DNA from: VRUE01 sp963730315
Lineage (GTDB): Bacteria; Actinomycetota; Thermoleophilia; Solirubrobacterales; 70-9
Direction of reading: 5' to 3'
Assembly (NCBI GenBank): GCA_963730315.1
Contig: CAVSRD010000007.1
Location: forward strand, 186,001-250,000
DNA length: 64,000 nt
In this document: one piece after another, positions 26,853 through 35,827 of the stretch
Layout: each line of letters opens with the position of its first letter
Position numbering within the stretch: position 1 is the first letter of the stretch
The notes under the pieces: generated by a model
The model's input: only the letters and a program-made list of their open reading frames with translations
What the model was told of the DNA's origin: nothing
The model's database searches: none
Program-made: the position numbers and the translations under genes

Positions 26853-29512
26853 ATGAAGGCCCCGATAACCCACCGCAACCTGCCGCGCTTCCTCGGCGCC
26901 CTCGCGGCAGCGGCCGCCCTGATCCTCGCGCTCGGCGCGGGCAGCGCCGGCGCCGCCCCCGGGATCGAAGAATTCTCCGGCGAAGTGACCGCCGAAGAAC
27001 CACATCCGAGCGCCCCCGCCACCCAGGCCGGCAGCCACCCCTACGAAGCGTTCACGGAAATCCAATTCAACAAAGGCGAAGAAGTGTTCCCCGGCGCCTT
27101 TCTCCCGGAAGGGAACGCCAGGGACATCGTAGTGAAGCTCCCAGCCGGCCTGGTCGGCAACCCGCAGGCAGTGCCCGAGTGTTCGATGGCCGATTTCTAC
27201 GCGTCGTTCATAGGGGGTGGGTGCCCTAAAAACACGATTATCGGCAGGACCGCGACTTTTCATTTTCGGTGAAACAGAACCGACGCAAGTCTTCAACCTG
27301 CAGCCCAGTCCCAACGAGCCCGCCAGGTTCGGCTTCCCCGTCTTGGTCGCGAATATCCTGATGCACGCTTCGATTCGGACCGGGGGCGACTACGGGACGA
27401 CGATCACGATCCCCGATGTCTCGCAGGCGGTCCCGTTGACCGGCAACGAACTGAGCTTCTGGGGGGTGCCCGCCGACTCGAGCCACAACGCAGATCGCGG
27501 CGGGTCCTTCGAAGGGGCAGTGCGGCCGTTCCTCAGCACCCCGACCTCCTGCACCGGTCCCGAGCTGTTCAACCTGCAGCTCAACTCCTGGCAGGAACCG
27601 AGCGTCTACGACGAAGCCAACTTCCTCACCCCCGGCATGGAAGGCTGCGACAAACTGAGCTTCGAACCGTCGCTCAGCCTGCAATCGGAACCCCCCGGCG
27701 CGGCACAGACGACAGCGCTGAGCGCGACGGTCCACGTCCCCCAGCACAACGAAGACCCCAGTGGGCTGGTCACCGCGCAGCTGAAGAAGGCGGTCGTCAA
27801 GCTGCCGGCGGGGGTCGCGGTCAACCCGGCCGCGGCGAACGGCCTCGGCGCCTGCAGCGAGGCGCAGTTCGGCCTCGACAACAACAGCTCGGTGAGCTGC
27901 CCGAGCGACTCGCGGATTGGGCTGGGAGAAATCGTCAGCCCGCTGCTCGACAAGCCGCTAACCGGCTCGATCTACCTCGCCCAGCAGAACGCCAACCCGT
28001 TCGGCAGCCTGCTGGCGATCTACTACGTCGTCAAGGCGCAAGGGGTGACGATCAAGCTGGCGGGCCACATCGAAACCGACCCCAACACCGGCCAGATCAC
28101 CACCACCTTCGACAACAACCCGCAGCTGCCGTTCAGCGACTTCAAGCTGGACTTCTTCGGTGGCCCCGGTGGGATCTTGGTCAACCCGAACGGCTGCGGC
28201 AGCCAGACCTACACCGGCACCTTCACTGCATGGTCGGGTGCCACGGTGAACACGAGCGGCTCCTTTGACGTGAACCAGAACTGCTCGACCGGTGGCTTCA
28301 ACCCCGGCTTCTCTGCGGGCTCGACCAACCCGGTGGGCGGCACTTATGGGCCGTTTGCCCTCAACGTGACCCGCAACGACGGCGAACAGAACGTCGCCGC
28401 GATCGGCGTCACCCTGCCGAAGGGCGAGGTGGCGAAGATCGCCGGCGTGCCGCTCTGCCCGGAGGCAAACGCCGCCACCGGCAGCTGCCCGGCGGCCAGC
28501 CAGGTCGGCTCGGTGAGCATCGCCGCTGGCGCGGGCCCGAACCCGGTCTGGGTGCCCCAGCCCGGCAAGGCGCCAACCGCCGCCTACCTGGCTGGCGCAT
28601 ACAAGGGCCAGCCCTACAGCCTCGATCTTCAGGGTGCCGGTGCAGGCCGGGCCGTTTGACCTCGGCACGGTGGTAGTGCGGGCGGCGATCGGGGTCAATC
28701 CCGACACCGCGCAGGTCTCGGTCAGCTCTGACCCGCTGCCGCAGATCCTGCAGGGGATCCCGATCGGCTACCGCCAGATCCACATCGACGTCAACCGGGC
28801 GGGCTTCATGCTCAACCCGACCAACTGCCAGGAACAGGCGGTCGCCTCGACGATCGTCTCCGACAAGGGCGCCGCGGCCACCCCGGCCTCGCGCTTCCAG
28901 GTCACTGACTGTGGCACCCTCGGCTTCAAGCCGAAGCTCTACACACGGATCTGGGGCAAGACCAACCGCGGCGCGCACCCGAAGCTGCGGGCGATCCTGC
29001 AGCCCCGAAAGGGCGATGCCAACGTCGGCCGCGTGGCGCTCACCCTGCCGCGCTCGGAGTTCCTCGACCAGGCGCACATCAAGACGATCTGCACCAGGGT
29101 GCAGTTCGCCGCAGGCGCCTGCCCGCAGGGCTCGATCTACGGCTACGCGAAGGCCTCGACCCCGCTGTTCGATCAGATGTTCCAGGGCCCGGTCTACCTG
29201 CGCAGCTCAAACCACAAGCTGCCCGACCTGGTGGCCGCCCTGAAGGGCCCGGTCGCCTTCAACCTGGCGGGCCGGATCGACTCCAAGAACAAGGGCATTC
29301 GGACCACCTTCGAATCGCCCCCCGACGTGCCGGTCACCAAGTTCATCCTCTACATGAAGGGCGGCCAGAAGGGCCTCCTGGTCAACAGCCGCAACATCTG
29401 CAACGCGACCTACCGCTCCAACGCCAACATGCGCGGGCAGAACGGGCGCAAGACGACCCTGAAGCCGGTGCTGAAGAACAACCGCTGCAAGAAGGGCAAG
29501 AAGAAGAAGTAG
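26853..29512 (+). CDS. Very large secreted protein of unknown family, two frameshifts
   Basis: The ATG at 26853 follows ACAAGGAG. A signal peptide (FLGALAAAAALILALGAGSAGA) leads into an exported protein of about 885 residues. Frame breaks lie near 27259 and 28635; between them and after them the protein continues without loss, so one gene is annotated. A module recurs: VVKLPAGxxxNP, a Cys, CPxxSxIG, PLxGxxYL, then a segment around FDNNPQLPFSDFKLDFFGG and LVNPNGCG. It appears near 27100-27260, 27780-28230 and 28440-29440 in varying completeness. Paired Cys residues suggest disulphides. The C-terminus is KKGKKKK. It lies 60 bases after the propeller-type gene and probably shares its transcript. 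No known domain is recognised. Confidence 0.82.
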
Positions 29513-29525
29513 CAGCAGCAATAGG

Positions 29526-29605
29526 TCGAGCGGCCTCGCCGCTCGATGCGATGCGAGCCATCAAGGCACTACCACCGGCGGCCCCGAATAGGGGCCGCCG
29601 GTGGT
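29526..29605 (+). terminator. Two tandem strong hairpins between convergent units
   Basis: The first stem is TCGAGCGGC (29526-29534) with GCCGCTCGA (29538-29546), 9 bp around a CTC loop. The second is a perfect 15-bp stem, ACCACCGGCGGCCCC (29571-29585) with its complement at 29591-29605, around GAATA. They lie after the secreted protein gene on the plus strand and after the tRNA on the minus strand, so they probably stop transcription from both sides. Neither has a long T run. Confidence 0.7.
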
Positions 29606-29649
29606 GTGTACCACGTTGCAGAACCGCTGAGCCGCGGACTTCTCCTCTA

Positions 29650-29723
<74 letters not shown>

Positions 29724-29741
29724 CGAAACGCAATCGTAGAG

Positions 29742-30218
29742 CTAGTTGTCAGTTGCATCGAGGTCCTCGAGATCGGCTAGGTCGCGAGTCCGGCCAGCAA
29801 CCCGCTTCATTGCCTTGAGGTCCTCGACTGCGCAGACGGCAACCTTGACGCCAAGGATCTCCGTCTCCACGGAGCGGCTGCGAAGGTCCTCAAATCCCGG
29901 CACTCCGTCAAGCCCTTGCACGATATCCAGACGGCCTAGGTCGGTCTCGATCTCGACCCGCTCGCCGCTCGCTAGCTCTGCCGCTATCGAGAAGGGCGTG
30001 CTGAGGAAGGACTCTCCCCGCTGGACATGCCCACTCGCTCCGACAGCAACCTCCGCGAGGCGCTCGAAATTCTCGGGGTCGGGTGCGAGGACGATGTCCA
30101 CGTCCTTCGTTCCTCGAACAACTCCCCAGGCATTGACCGCGAGGCCCCCGACCAAGACGAACTCGACACCCGCCTCGGAGAGCCGGTGGAGAAGTTGATC
30201 GAAGGCCGGCTCGGTCAA
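29742..30218 (-). CDS. Nucleotidyltransferase-fold protein, possible toxin of a TA pair
   Basis: The 158-residue product opens with helix ...FDQLLHRLSEAGVEF and the NTase signature VLVGGLAVNAWGVVRGTKDVDIVL. It has the GG pair (residues 24-25), the Asp pair in DVD (39-41) and a later LDIV that could give the third metal ligand. The C-terminal helix VCAVEDLKAMKRVAGRTRDLADLEDL is the usual end of this family (AbiEii/MenT-related and DUF6036-type). The start is TTG 30218, which overlaps the TGA of the small gene upstream, so the pair is coupled. Related toxins add nucleotides to tRNA acceptor ends, and a tRNA gene follows 18 bases downstream. The family fold is well supported; the toxin role is inferred. 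Confidence 0.82.
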   Translation of the reverse strand: MTEPAFDQLLHRLSEAGVEFVLVGGLAVNAWGVVRGTKDVDIVLAPDPENFERLAEVAVGASGHVQRGESFLSTPFSIAAELASGERVEIETDLGRLDIVQGLDGVPGFEDLRSRSVETEILGVKVAVCAVEDLKAMKRVAGRTRDLADLEDLDATDN

Positions 30219-30391
30219 CTGCGGCGAGCAGCGCCGGTGAATCGCAACAGCTGGTGGCTGAGGGCGATGCCCTCGGCCAAGTTCACGCTCATCGGGCGCT
30301 CTGCGTCATTGCGCAGCCGTTGCAGGCGGACTGCCTCCGTCCGGGCGGCTGCGTTCTGAAGTGAGCGATCTGCCTGCTGACTCGCCGCCAT
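30215..30391 (-). CDS. Small protein coupled to the nucleotidyltransferase, possible partner
   Basis: From ATG 30391 the product has 58 residues: a basic, helical sequence with RLQRLRNDAERPMSVNLAEG and a final HQLLRFTGAARRS. Its TGA overlaps the TTG of the nucleotidyltransferase. An in-frame ATG at 30427 adds 12 residues and is possible. Small proteins ending in this MSVNLAEG...ALSHQLLRF pattern commonly stand before such nucleotidyltransferases in actinobacteria. A regulatory or antitoxin role is suggested by position only. The 212 bases between it and the divergent dienelactone hydrolase gene show no clear gene or promoter. Confidence 0.6.
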   Translation of the reverse strand: MAASQQADRSLQNAAARTEAVRLQRLRNDAERPMSVNLAEGIALSHQLLRFTGAARRS

Positions 30392-30603
30392 CGAAGGTAC
30401 GCTAGCGCAGACTTTGATGTTCGGCATCGGTCTTCCCACGCAGGCGTCGTACTCGGCGCGATGGGCGGGCGCTGACGTGGGAGCGAGGAAGGGGTTTGAC
30501 GCCCCGAGGACCAAGACGCCCGGGATGCGATCGGAGTGGCGATCACGGCGCGGCTGTTCGACGAAGACAGGACGGAGTCGTTCAGAGATATTGTGGTTCC
30601 CCG

Positions 30604-31326
30604 ATGGCGCGGGATGTCGAGATCGGGCTCCCCGGAGGCGGGCGTTTGAAGGGAGCGGTTGCCCGGCCCGAAGCCGGCGGCCCCCACCCCGGCGTGGTGG
30701 TCTTGCACGAGGCGTTTGGCGACCAGCCGGAGATTCGAGCTGCGTGCGACCGGTTCGCAGATCACGGCTACGTCGCCGTGATGCCCGATCTCTTCAGCGA
30801 CGGACCGCGCGCGATCTGCGTGGCGCGCACGATGAAGGAAGCGCGGAGCGGCACGCCGAGCCGCGTGAACGGCCACATCGACGCGGCGCGGACCTGGCTC
30901 GGCGAGCAGGAGGACGTCGACGGCCAGCGGATCGGCGTGATCGGGTTCTGCATGGGTGGCGGGTTCGCACTCGCATATGTGGCTGGCGGCCCGCCCGGCG
31001 TGCGCGCTGCCTCAGTGAACTACGGCATGGTTCCCAAGGAGGCGACGAGCCTTCGCGGGGCCTGCCCGATCGTCGGTTCCTACGGCGGGCGGGACAAGGT
31101 GGTCGGGCGCAGCCACGCCGAGCGGCTGTCGGACCACCTCGAGGCGCTCGGCATCGAGCACGACGTCAAGGTATACGACGATGCCGGGCACAGCTTCATG
31201 ACGCAGGGAAGCCACTCTGTCGGGAAGCTCGTCTTTCTTCCGATGCGCCTCGGCTACGTGGCAGATGCCGCCGCCGACGCTTGGCAGCGGGTCTTCGCGT
31301 TTTTCGACGCCCGCCTGATCGATTGA
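30604..31326 (+). CDS. Dienelactone hydrolase family protein
   Basis: This 240-residue alpha/beta hydrolase starts at ATG 30604 (MARDVEIGLPGG). The nucleophile elbow IGVIGFCMGGGFAL carries a Cys, as in carboxymethylenebutenolidase, rather than the usual Ser. The catalytic Asp is probably in SYGGRDKVV and the His in YDDAGHSFM. PGVVVLHEAFGDQPEIRAACDRFADHGYVAVMPDLF is the expected N-terminal core, here summarised rather than complete. The family opens lactone rings in aromatic breakdown or hydrolyses related esters; the substrate cannot be told. It is followed after 23 bases by yceH on the same strand. Confidence 0.9.
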   Translation: MARDVEIGLPGGGRLKGAVARPEAGGPHPGVVVLHEAFGDQPEIRAACDRFADHGYVAVMPDLFSDGPRAICVARTMKEARSGTPSRVNGHIDAARTWLGEQEDVDGQRIGVIGFCMGGGFALAYVAGGPPGVRAASVNYGMVPKEATSLRGACPIVGSYGGRDKVVGRSHAERLSDHLEALGIEHDVKVYDDAGHSFMTQGSHSVGKLVFLPMRLGYVADAAADAWQRVFAFFDARLID

Positions 31327-31349
31327 GCACGTCCCCGTAGGATGCGCCC

Positions 31350-32018
31350 GTGGAGCCCGACGCGGTCGAGATCCGGGTGGCGGGGTGCCTGCTGGAGAAG
31401 CAGCGGGCGACGCCGGACGCCTATCCGCTCTCGCTCAACTCGTTGCGACTGGCGTGCAATCAGGCGACGAACCGGGACCCGGTGGTCGACTACGACGAGC
31501 CGACCGTGGCCGAGGCGCTGCGGCGGCTGGCGCTGCGCGGCTGGACACGGCTGGCGAGCGGGGCCGGCAGCCGGGCGCGCAAGTACAGGCACCTGATGGA
31601 CGACGCGCTCGGGCTCGACGACGCCGAGCTGTCGCTGCTCGCGGTGCTGATGCTGCGCGGCTCGCAGACGCCGGGGGAGCTGAAGCAGCGGGCCGATCGG
31701 CTGCACCGCTTCGCCGGCCTCGCCGCTGTCCACGAGACGCTCGACAGGTTGGTCGATGCCGGCCACGTCGAGCGGATCGACCGCCGCCCGGGCCAGAAGG
31801 AGGACCGCTACCGGCAGCTGCTCGGCGGTGACGAGGGTCTGCCTACGGCCGCTCCACCGGCCGCGCAGCCGCCGCCCGCGGCCGACCCTGCCCCTGCCGC
31901 CGACGCCCCGCCCGAGGACCGGCTCGATCGGCTCGAGCAGGAGCTGGCCGAGCTGCGCGAGCAGGTGCGCGAGCTGCGCGAGGCCCTGGCCGAGCCGGCG
32001 GCGCCGCCTCAGGCGTAG
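31350..32018 (+). CDS. YceH/DUF480 family winged-helix protein
   Basis: This encodes 222 residues starting at GTG 31350. The two winged-helix repeats of DUF480 are recognised by RVAGCLLEKQRATPDAYPLSLNSLRLACNQ and, in the second half, LMLRGSQTPGELKQRADRLHRF with LVDAGHVERIDRRPGQKEDRY. A Pro/Ala-rich linker and a short C-terminal coiled coil (LEQELAELREQVRELREAL) follow. YceH is widely kept but its function is not established. The stop overlaps the converging gene's stop by 10 bases. Confidence 0.88.
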   Translation: MEPDAVEIRVAGCLLEKQRATPDAYPLSLNSLRLACNQATNRDPVVDYDEPTVAEALRRLALRGWTRLASGAGSRARKYRHLMDDALGLDDAELSLLAVLMLRGSQTPGELKQRADRLHRFAGLAAVHETLDRLVDAGHVERIDRRPGQKEDRYRQLLGGDEGLPTAAPPAAQPPPAADPAPAADAPPEDRLDRLEQELAELREQVRELREALAEPAAPPQA

Positions 32019-32635
32019 AGGCTCTCCGAGGCCAGCTCCTGGGCGCGGCGGCTCCACAGCTTCACCTGCATGAAGATGTCGTCGCCGTAGCCCTTCAGAG
32101 CGTCGAGGGCGATCAGGGTGAAGCGTTCCTGGGAGACGACTTCCTGGTCGACCGTCTCCGCCTCCAGCTCCGCGGTGGCGGCGACCGCGCCCCGGACCAG
32201 GGGGCGGCCCCAGACGAGGGTGACGGCGCCGGCGCGGCCGTCCTCGCCCCGCCAACGGCCGATCACGTCGTCGTTCAGGTCGATCCGCCACTCCGGGTTG
32301 TCCTCAGCCACCACGTCGGTGAAGTCGGCCTTCGCCGCGAAGCCCCCCGGCTCGCCGCCGTCGGGCACCGAATAGGAGACGTGGCCGAACAGCTCCAGCG
32401 TCCCCTCGGGCCCCTCCGCCCGCACCGTCCCCGGCACCCAGACGCGCCCTCCCCAGGCTCGCTCCGGAAACCACTCGACCTCCTCGGGAATGACGACGCC
32501 CTCCGGCAGGTCGTCGATCCCCCCGCAAGCCTTCCGAAACTCGTCCGCCAGCCGCTCGGCAAACCTGCCATGCGGAATCCCCTCCTGCGTCGAGTCGGCG
32601 ATGAACCTCGGAATCGGCCGGGGATTGGGCGGCAC
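32009..32635 (-). CDS. Conserved-looking protein of unknown function
   Basis: This encodes 208 residues starting at ATG 32635. The N-terminus is PRFIADSTQEGIPHGRFAERLADEF and the middle has WFPERAWGGRVWVPGTVRAE and LELFGHVSYSVPDGG. The rest alternates short hydrophobic and charged strands without a signal peptide or membrane helix, suggesting a cytoplasmic beta-rich protein. No family is recognised. It stands alone between two converging or tandem units: galT ends 48 bases away upstream on the same strand. Confidence 0.7.
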   Translation of the reverse strand: MPPNPRPIPRFIADSTQEGIPHGRFAERLADEFRKACGGIDDLPEGVVIPEEVEWFPERAWGGRVWVPGTVRAEGPEGTLELFGHVSYSVPDGGEPGGFAAKADFTDVVAEDNPEWRIDLNDDVIGRWRGEDGRAGAVTLVWGRPLVRGAVAATAELEAETVDQEVVSQERFTLIALDALKGYGDDIFMQVKLWSRRAQELASESLYA

Positions 32636-32682
32636 AGCAGCAGCAGCCTATTGACGCTTCACGAAGGAGGAGTCCCCGTCCC

Positions 32683-33753
32683 TCACCCCAACACCTCAAG
32701 CAAATCCGCCGCCGCCCGCTCCGGCGGATAGACGTTGATGTCAACTCCGGTTCCCAGCTCGAATCCCGCCCTGACGCTGAGCCGCGGCGCGATGTCGACG
32801 TGCCAGCAGAACTGCTCGGCGCCGCGCGGCGCGGTCACCACCCAGAGGTTCAGTTCGGGCGGGCCGCCCAAGCGCTCCGCCAGGCCGCGCATGGCGGTGC
32901 GGATCATCGCCGCGCCGGACCGGCTCTCGGCGAAGCTCGGCTCCTCGCGCCGCGGCACGACCCGCAGCTCGTAGGGGGAGCGAGAGGCCCAGGGGCAGAT
33001 CAGCGCCGCCTCGTCGTCGATCGCGACCAGCCGCTCGCGCCGCCGCACCTCCTCGACCAGCACGTCGCTGAGCAGGCTGCCGCCCGCGGTCCGTTCGCCG
33101 TAGGCGCCGGCCCGCTCGCGCTCGCGCGCCACCGCCGCCGGCACGAAGGGCAGCGCGTAGAGCTGCGCGTGGGTGTGGGGGAGCGAGGCGCCCGCACCGG
33201 CCCCCTCGTTGAGGACCACCTGCACGTAGGACGCTGTCGCGTGCGCGCGCATCCGCTCGCGCCAGGCGGCGACCGCGCCGGCGAAGCGCTCCTCGCCCAG
33301 CTCGGCCATCGCGGTGACGTGCTCGGGGGCGTTGACGATCACCTCGTGGCCGCCGACGGCCGGCCGCGAGGCGAAGGGGTCCGGCTCGCCCGCTCGCCGC
33401 GACTCAAGCAGCGGGTCGCCGGCGCTGGCGAAGGCGCCCGCCTCGGCGCCCGTCGCGGCCGCCGCTCCGCCGCTCCCAGGCCCACCCTCGGCGCCGTCCG
33501 CCGCCAACGCCGGATAGAGGTTCGGCACCACCCGAGCGGTCCAGCCCGGCGTGTCGGCCTCCCCGCCGCCCGGCCGCACCGCGTACACCTCGGGCGGGGT
33601 CCGCTCCTCGTGCCCCTCGCAGAACGGGCAGTCCTCCGGGCCCTTTTCGTCTCGCGGGACCCGCTCGAACCCGTGCGGACGCTCGGCCCGCCCAGGCGCG
33701 AGGATCGTCCGCAGGCCGGTCAGCTGGTCGATGCGGAGCTCGGGTGCGCTCAG
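32683..33753 (-). CDS. galT: Galactose-1-phosphate uridylyltransferase, unusual start
   Basis: The enzyme swaps UMP between UDP-glucose and galactose-1-phosphate in the Leloir pathway. The zinc motif CPFCEGHEE (near residue 47), VRVVPN-type WTARVVPNLYP, GGHEVIVNAPEH and the active-site HTHAQLY are all present, and the C-terminal ENLWVVTAPRG-like and FCWHVDIAPRL motifs complete it. The reading frame carries these motifs from just after the slipin stop (33757), yet no ATG or GTG precedes CPFC. The only candidates are CTG at 33753 or a misread base. The first true GTG (33588) would remove the zinc site. The span given uses CTG. A 50-residue Ala/Gly-rich insert follows the first strand. Confidence 0.85.
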   Translation of the reverse strand: MSAPELRIDQLTGLRTILAPGRAERPHGFERVPRDEKGPEDCPFCEGHEERTPPEVYAVRPGGGEADTPGWTARVVPNLYPALAADGAEGGPGSGGAAAATGAEAGAFASAGDPLLESRRAGEPDPFASRPAVGGHEVIVNAPEHVTAMAELGEERFAGAVAAWRERMRAHATASYVQVVLNEGAGAGASLPHTHAQLYALPFVPAAVARERERAGAYGERTAGGSLLSDVLVEEVRRRERLVAIDDEAALICPWASRSPYELRVVPRREEPSFAESRSGAAMIRTAMRGLAERLGGPPELNLWVVTAPRGAEQFCWHVDIAPRLSVRAGFELGTGVDINVYPPERAAADLLEVLG

Positions 33754-33756
33754 GGT

Positions 33757-34590
33757 TCAGGTCCGCGACGAAGGCAGGTCGTCGGCCTCGGCCTCGTTGG
33801 GCTCGGGCGAAGGGGGCGGCGCCTTCGGCTTCGACCGGCCCCGGAGCGCTTCCTGGAACGGCTCGAGGACGTCCATCGGCAGCGGGAAGACGACCGTCGT
33901 GTTCTGGCTGCCGCCGATCTCCAGCAGGGTCTGCAGGTAGCGCAGCTGCAGCGAGGCCGGGTTGGTGCTGATGATGTCGGCTGCGTCGGTGAGCTTCTGC
34001 GCCGCCTGGAACTCGCCCTCGGAGTTGATGATCTTGGCCCTCCGCTCGCGCTCGGCCTCGGCCTGGCGCGCCATCGCCCGCTGCATCTGCTCGGGGATCT
34101 CGACGTCCTTGATCTCGACCGCGGTCACCTTCACGCCCCACGGCTCGGTCGACTCGTCGATGATCTTCTGCAGCTCTTCGTTGAGCCGCTCCCGCTCGGC
34201 CAGCAGCTGGTCCAGTTCGGCCTTGCCGAGCACCGAGCGGAGCGCCGTCTGCGCGATCTGCGAGGTCGCCAGCAGGAAGTTCTCCACCTCGACGATCGCT
34301 CGGTTGGAGTCGACCACCCGGAAGTAGGCGACAGCGTTGACGCTGGAGGGCACGTTGTCGCGGGTGATCACCTCCTGCGGGGGGATGTTGAGCGTCACCG
34401 TGCGCAGATCGACCCTTTCCATCCGGTCGATCAGCGGGATCAGCAGGATCAGCCCCGGCCCCTTGGTGGCGATCAGCCGGCCGAGCCGGAACACCACCCC
34501 GCGCTCGTACTCGCGCAGCACCCTCACCGCCGACCCCAGCACGATCGCCGCGAAGATCAACAGGACGATCAGGACCACCAGAGCTGCCAT
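33757..34590 (-). CDS. Slipin (stomatin/SPFH family) protein
   Basis: The 277-residue product has an N-terminal membrane hairpin (LVVLIVLLIFAAIVLGSAV) and the SPFH domain: REYERGVVFRLGRL, IPLIDRMERVDLRTVTLNIPPQEVITRDNV, VAYFRVVD and the long helix LDQLLAERERLNEELQKIIDEST. GVKVTAVEIKDVEIPEQMQRAMARQAEAERERRAKII is the usual coiled-coil end. Slipins form membrane-bound rings and pair with NfeD. Here the ATG overlaps the TGA of the nfeD gene, so the pair is coupled. The tail is Pro/Lys-rich. It acts at the cytoplasmic membrane; precise role unknown. Confidence 0.92.
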   Translation of the reverse strand: MAALVVLIVLLIFAAIVLGSAVRVLREYERGVVFRLGRLIATKGPGLILLIPLIDRMERVDLRTVTLNIPPQEVITRDNVPSSVNAVAYFRVVDSNRAIVEVENFLLATSQIAQTALRSVLGKAELDQLLAERERLNEELQKIIDESTEPWGVKVTAVEIKDVEIPEQMQRAMARQAEAERERRAKIINSEGEFQAAQKLTDAADIISTNPASLQLRYLQTLLEIGGSQNTTVVFPLPMDVLEPFQEALRGRSKPKAPPPSPEPNEAEADDLPSSRT

Positions 34591-35075
34591 CAGCCCGCTC
34601 CTTCCTCGGACGGAGACTCGAACGGCGGCTCGGGCCGGACCTTCAGGGTCAGCCCTTCGACCGCCTCGACCGTGACTCTATCTCCTGGGCGCAGAGTCCC
34701 GCGGCCGTCGACCAGCCGCGCCTGCCACAGGGCCCCCTCGATCCACACCTGCCCCTCCGGATCGAGCGAGGTGCGGGCCTCGGCGCGGGCGCCGACCAGC
34801 TCCTCGTGGCCGGTGCGGATCGGCTCGTCGCGGTGGGCGGCGATCACTTTGCGGGTGACGAAGTAGAAGCTGACGATCGAGAGCACGCCGAGCGTGATCA
34901 GGGCGGGGCCGGCCCAGTCGCTGGCGCTCGCGCCGGACTCGGCGGTGAGGGCGAGGACGCCGCCGGCGACCAGTCCCGCCGCGCCGAGAACCGCCAGCAC
35001 GCCGCCGGTCGGGAGCAGCAGCTCGGCGAGCAGCAGGACGACCCCGACCAGCGCGACCACGACGAAGAAATCCAT
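34590..35075 (-). CDS. NfeD-like membrane protein
   Basis: The 161-residue product starts at ATG 35075 (MDFFVVVALVGVVLLLAELLLPTGG), the common NfeD opening. Three hydrophobic segments are followed by a C-terminal OB-fold-like NfeD domain, with VGARAEARTSLDPEGQVWIEGALWQARLVDG and GDRVTVEAVEGLTLKVRP. This is the short, protease-free NfeD form. It sits first in the nfeD-slipin pair, which is the usual partner set, probably for membrane microdomain organisation. Confidence 0.9.
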   Translation of the reverse strand: MDFFVVVALVGVVLLLAELLLPTGGVLAVLGAAGLVAGGVLALTAESGASASDWAGPALITLGVLSIVSFYFVTRKVIAAHRDEPIRTGHEELVGARAEARTSLDPEGQVWIEGALWQARLVDGRGTLRPGDRVTVEAVEGLTLKVRPEPPFESPSEEGAG

Positions 35076-35082
35076 GCGCCGA

Positions 35083-35679
35083 TTATCCTCCTTCCGCCGT
35101 CGCGCCGAGCGCGTAGCGCTCGATCTCGGCGCGCAGTTCCGCCGCATCCGTGTAGGGGCCCTGCTTCAGGTGGACCAGCTCGCCGCGCCGATCGTAGAAG
35201 GCGGTGTCGGGCAGGCCGAGGTCGGCGCCGACGCTTTCCGCGATCCCGCCGTCGGGGTCGGTGTAGCTGGGGTAGGGGACCGGCGCCTCTTCGAGGAAGG
35301 TGCGCGCCGCGTCGCCGGAATCCTGTTTGTCGATTCCGAGGAAGGCGACCTTCTTGCCGTAGGCGGCCGCGGCCCGCTGGAAGAACGGGAACTCGGACCT
35401 GCACGGGCCGCACCATGAGGCCCAGACGTTGACCACCGCCGGGTAGCCGCGCAGCTTCGCGAGCCGCGCTTCGTAAGCGCCCTGCCCGCCGCCCAGCAGC
35501 CCGATCGCCTGCTCGTGCAGCGCGGCGAGCGGCGCCGGCGACCCTGCCAGCTCCTTCGAGTAGTCGGGGTGCTTGCCACCGTAGTCGCCGCCGGTCGAGG
35601 AGCCGCAACCCGCAGCGGCAAGCGCCGTCGTCACGACAGCTGCAAGGGCGATACGCGACTTTGGCGACAGCACTCGCAT
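35083..35679 (-). CDS. TlpA-like thioredoxin-fold lipoprotein
   Basis: This encodes 198 residues beginning RIALAAVVTTALAAAGC, a lipoprotein signal with the lipobox Cys at about residue 25. The thioredoxin domain has VVNVWASWCGPCRSEFPFF, with the redox pair CGPC, and LGIDKQDSGDAARTFLEE. Such proteins reduce or isomerise disulphides outside the cytoplasm, often for cytochrome c maturation or secreted protein folding. It is only 7 bases upstream of the nfeD start on the same strand. The ccm genes elsewhere in the window would give it an obvious client, but the link is inferred. Confidence 0.9.
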   Translation of the reverse strand: MRVLSPKSRIALAAVVTTALAAAGCGSSTGGDYGGKHPDYSKELAGSPAPLAALHEQAIGLLGGGQGAYEARLAKLRGYPAVVNVWASWCGPCRSEFPFFQRAAAAYGKKVAFLGIDKQDSGDAARTFLEEAPVPYPSYTDPDGGIAESVGADLGLPDTAFYDRRGELVHLKQGPYTDAAELRAEIERYALGATAEGG

Positions 35680-35827
35680 TCGATGATTACAATAGGTCCT
35701 ACCCGGCTCGCCCTATGCGAGCCGCGTGCGAGCGCCGGGAGGAAGTAGAAGCGAGCTCCAGGCATCCTCGTCCAAGTCTTCCCGGATGTGCGCTTCGCGC
35801 AGCCGCGGGAACGAACCAGAAGCCTCC

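Noticed and set aside
33757..33759. TGA between slipin and galT in the same frame, possible selenocysteine or readthrough
   Set aside because: No SECIS-like structure is evident after it, and a fused slipin-GalT protein has no functional logic; a non-standard start or sequence error is simpler.
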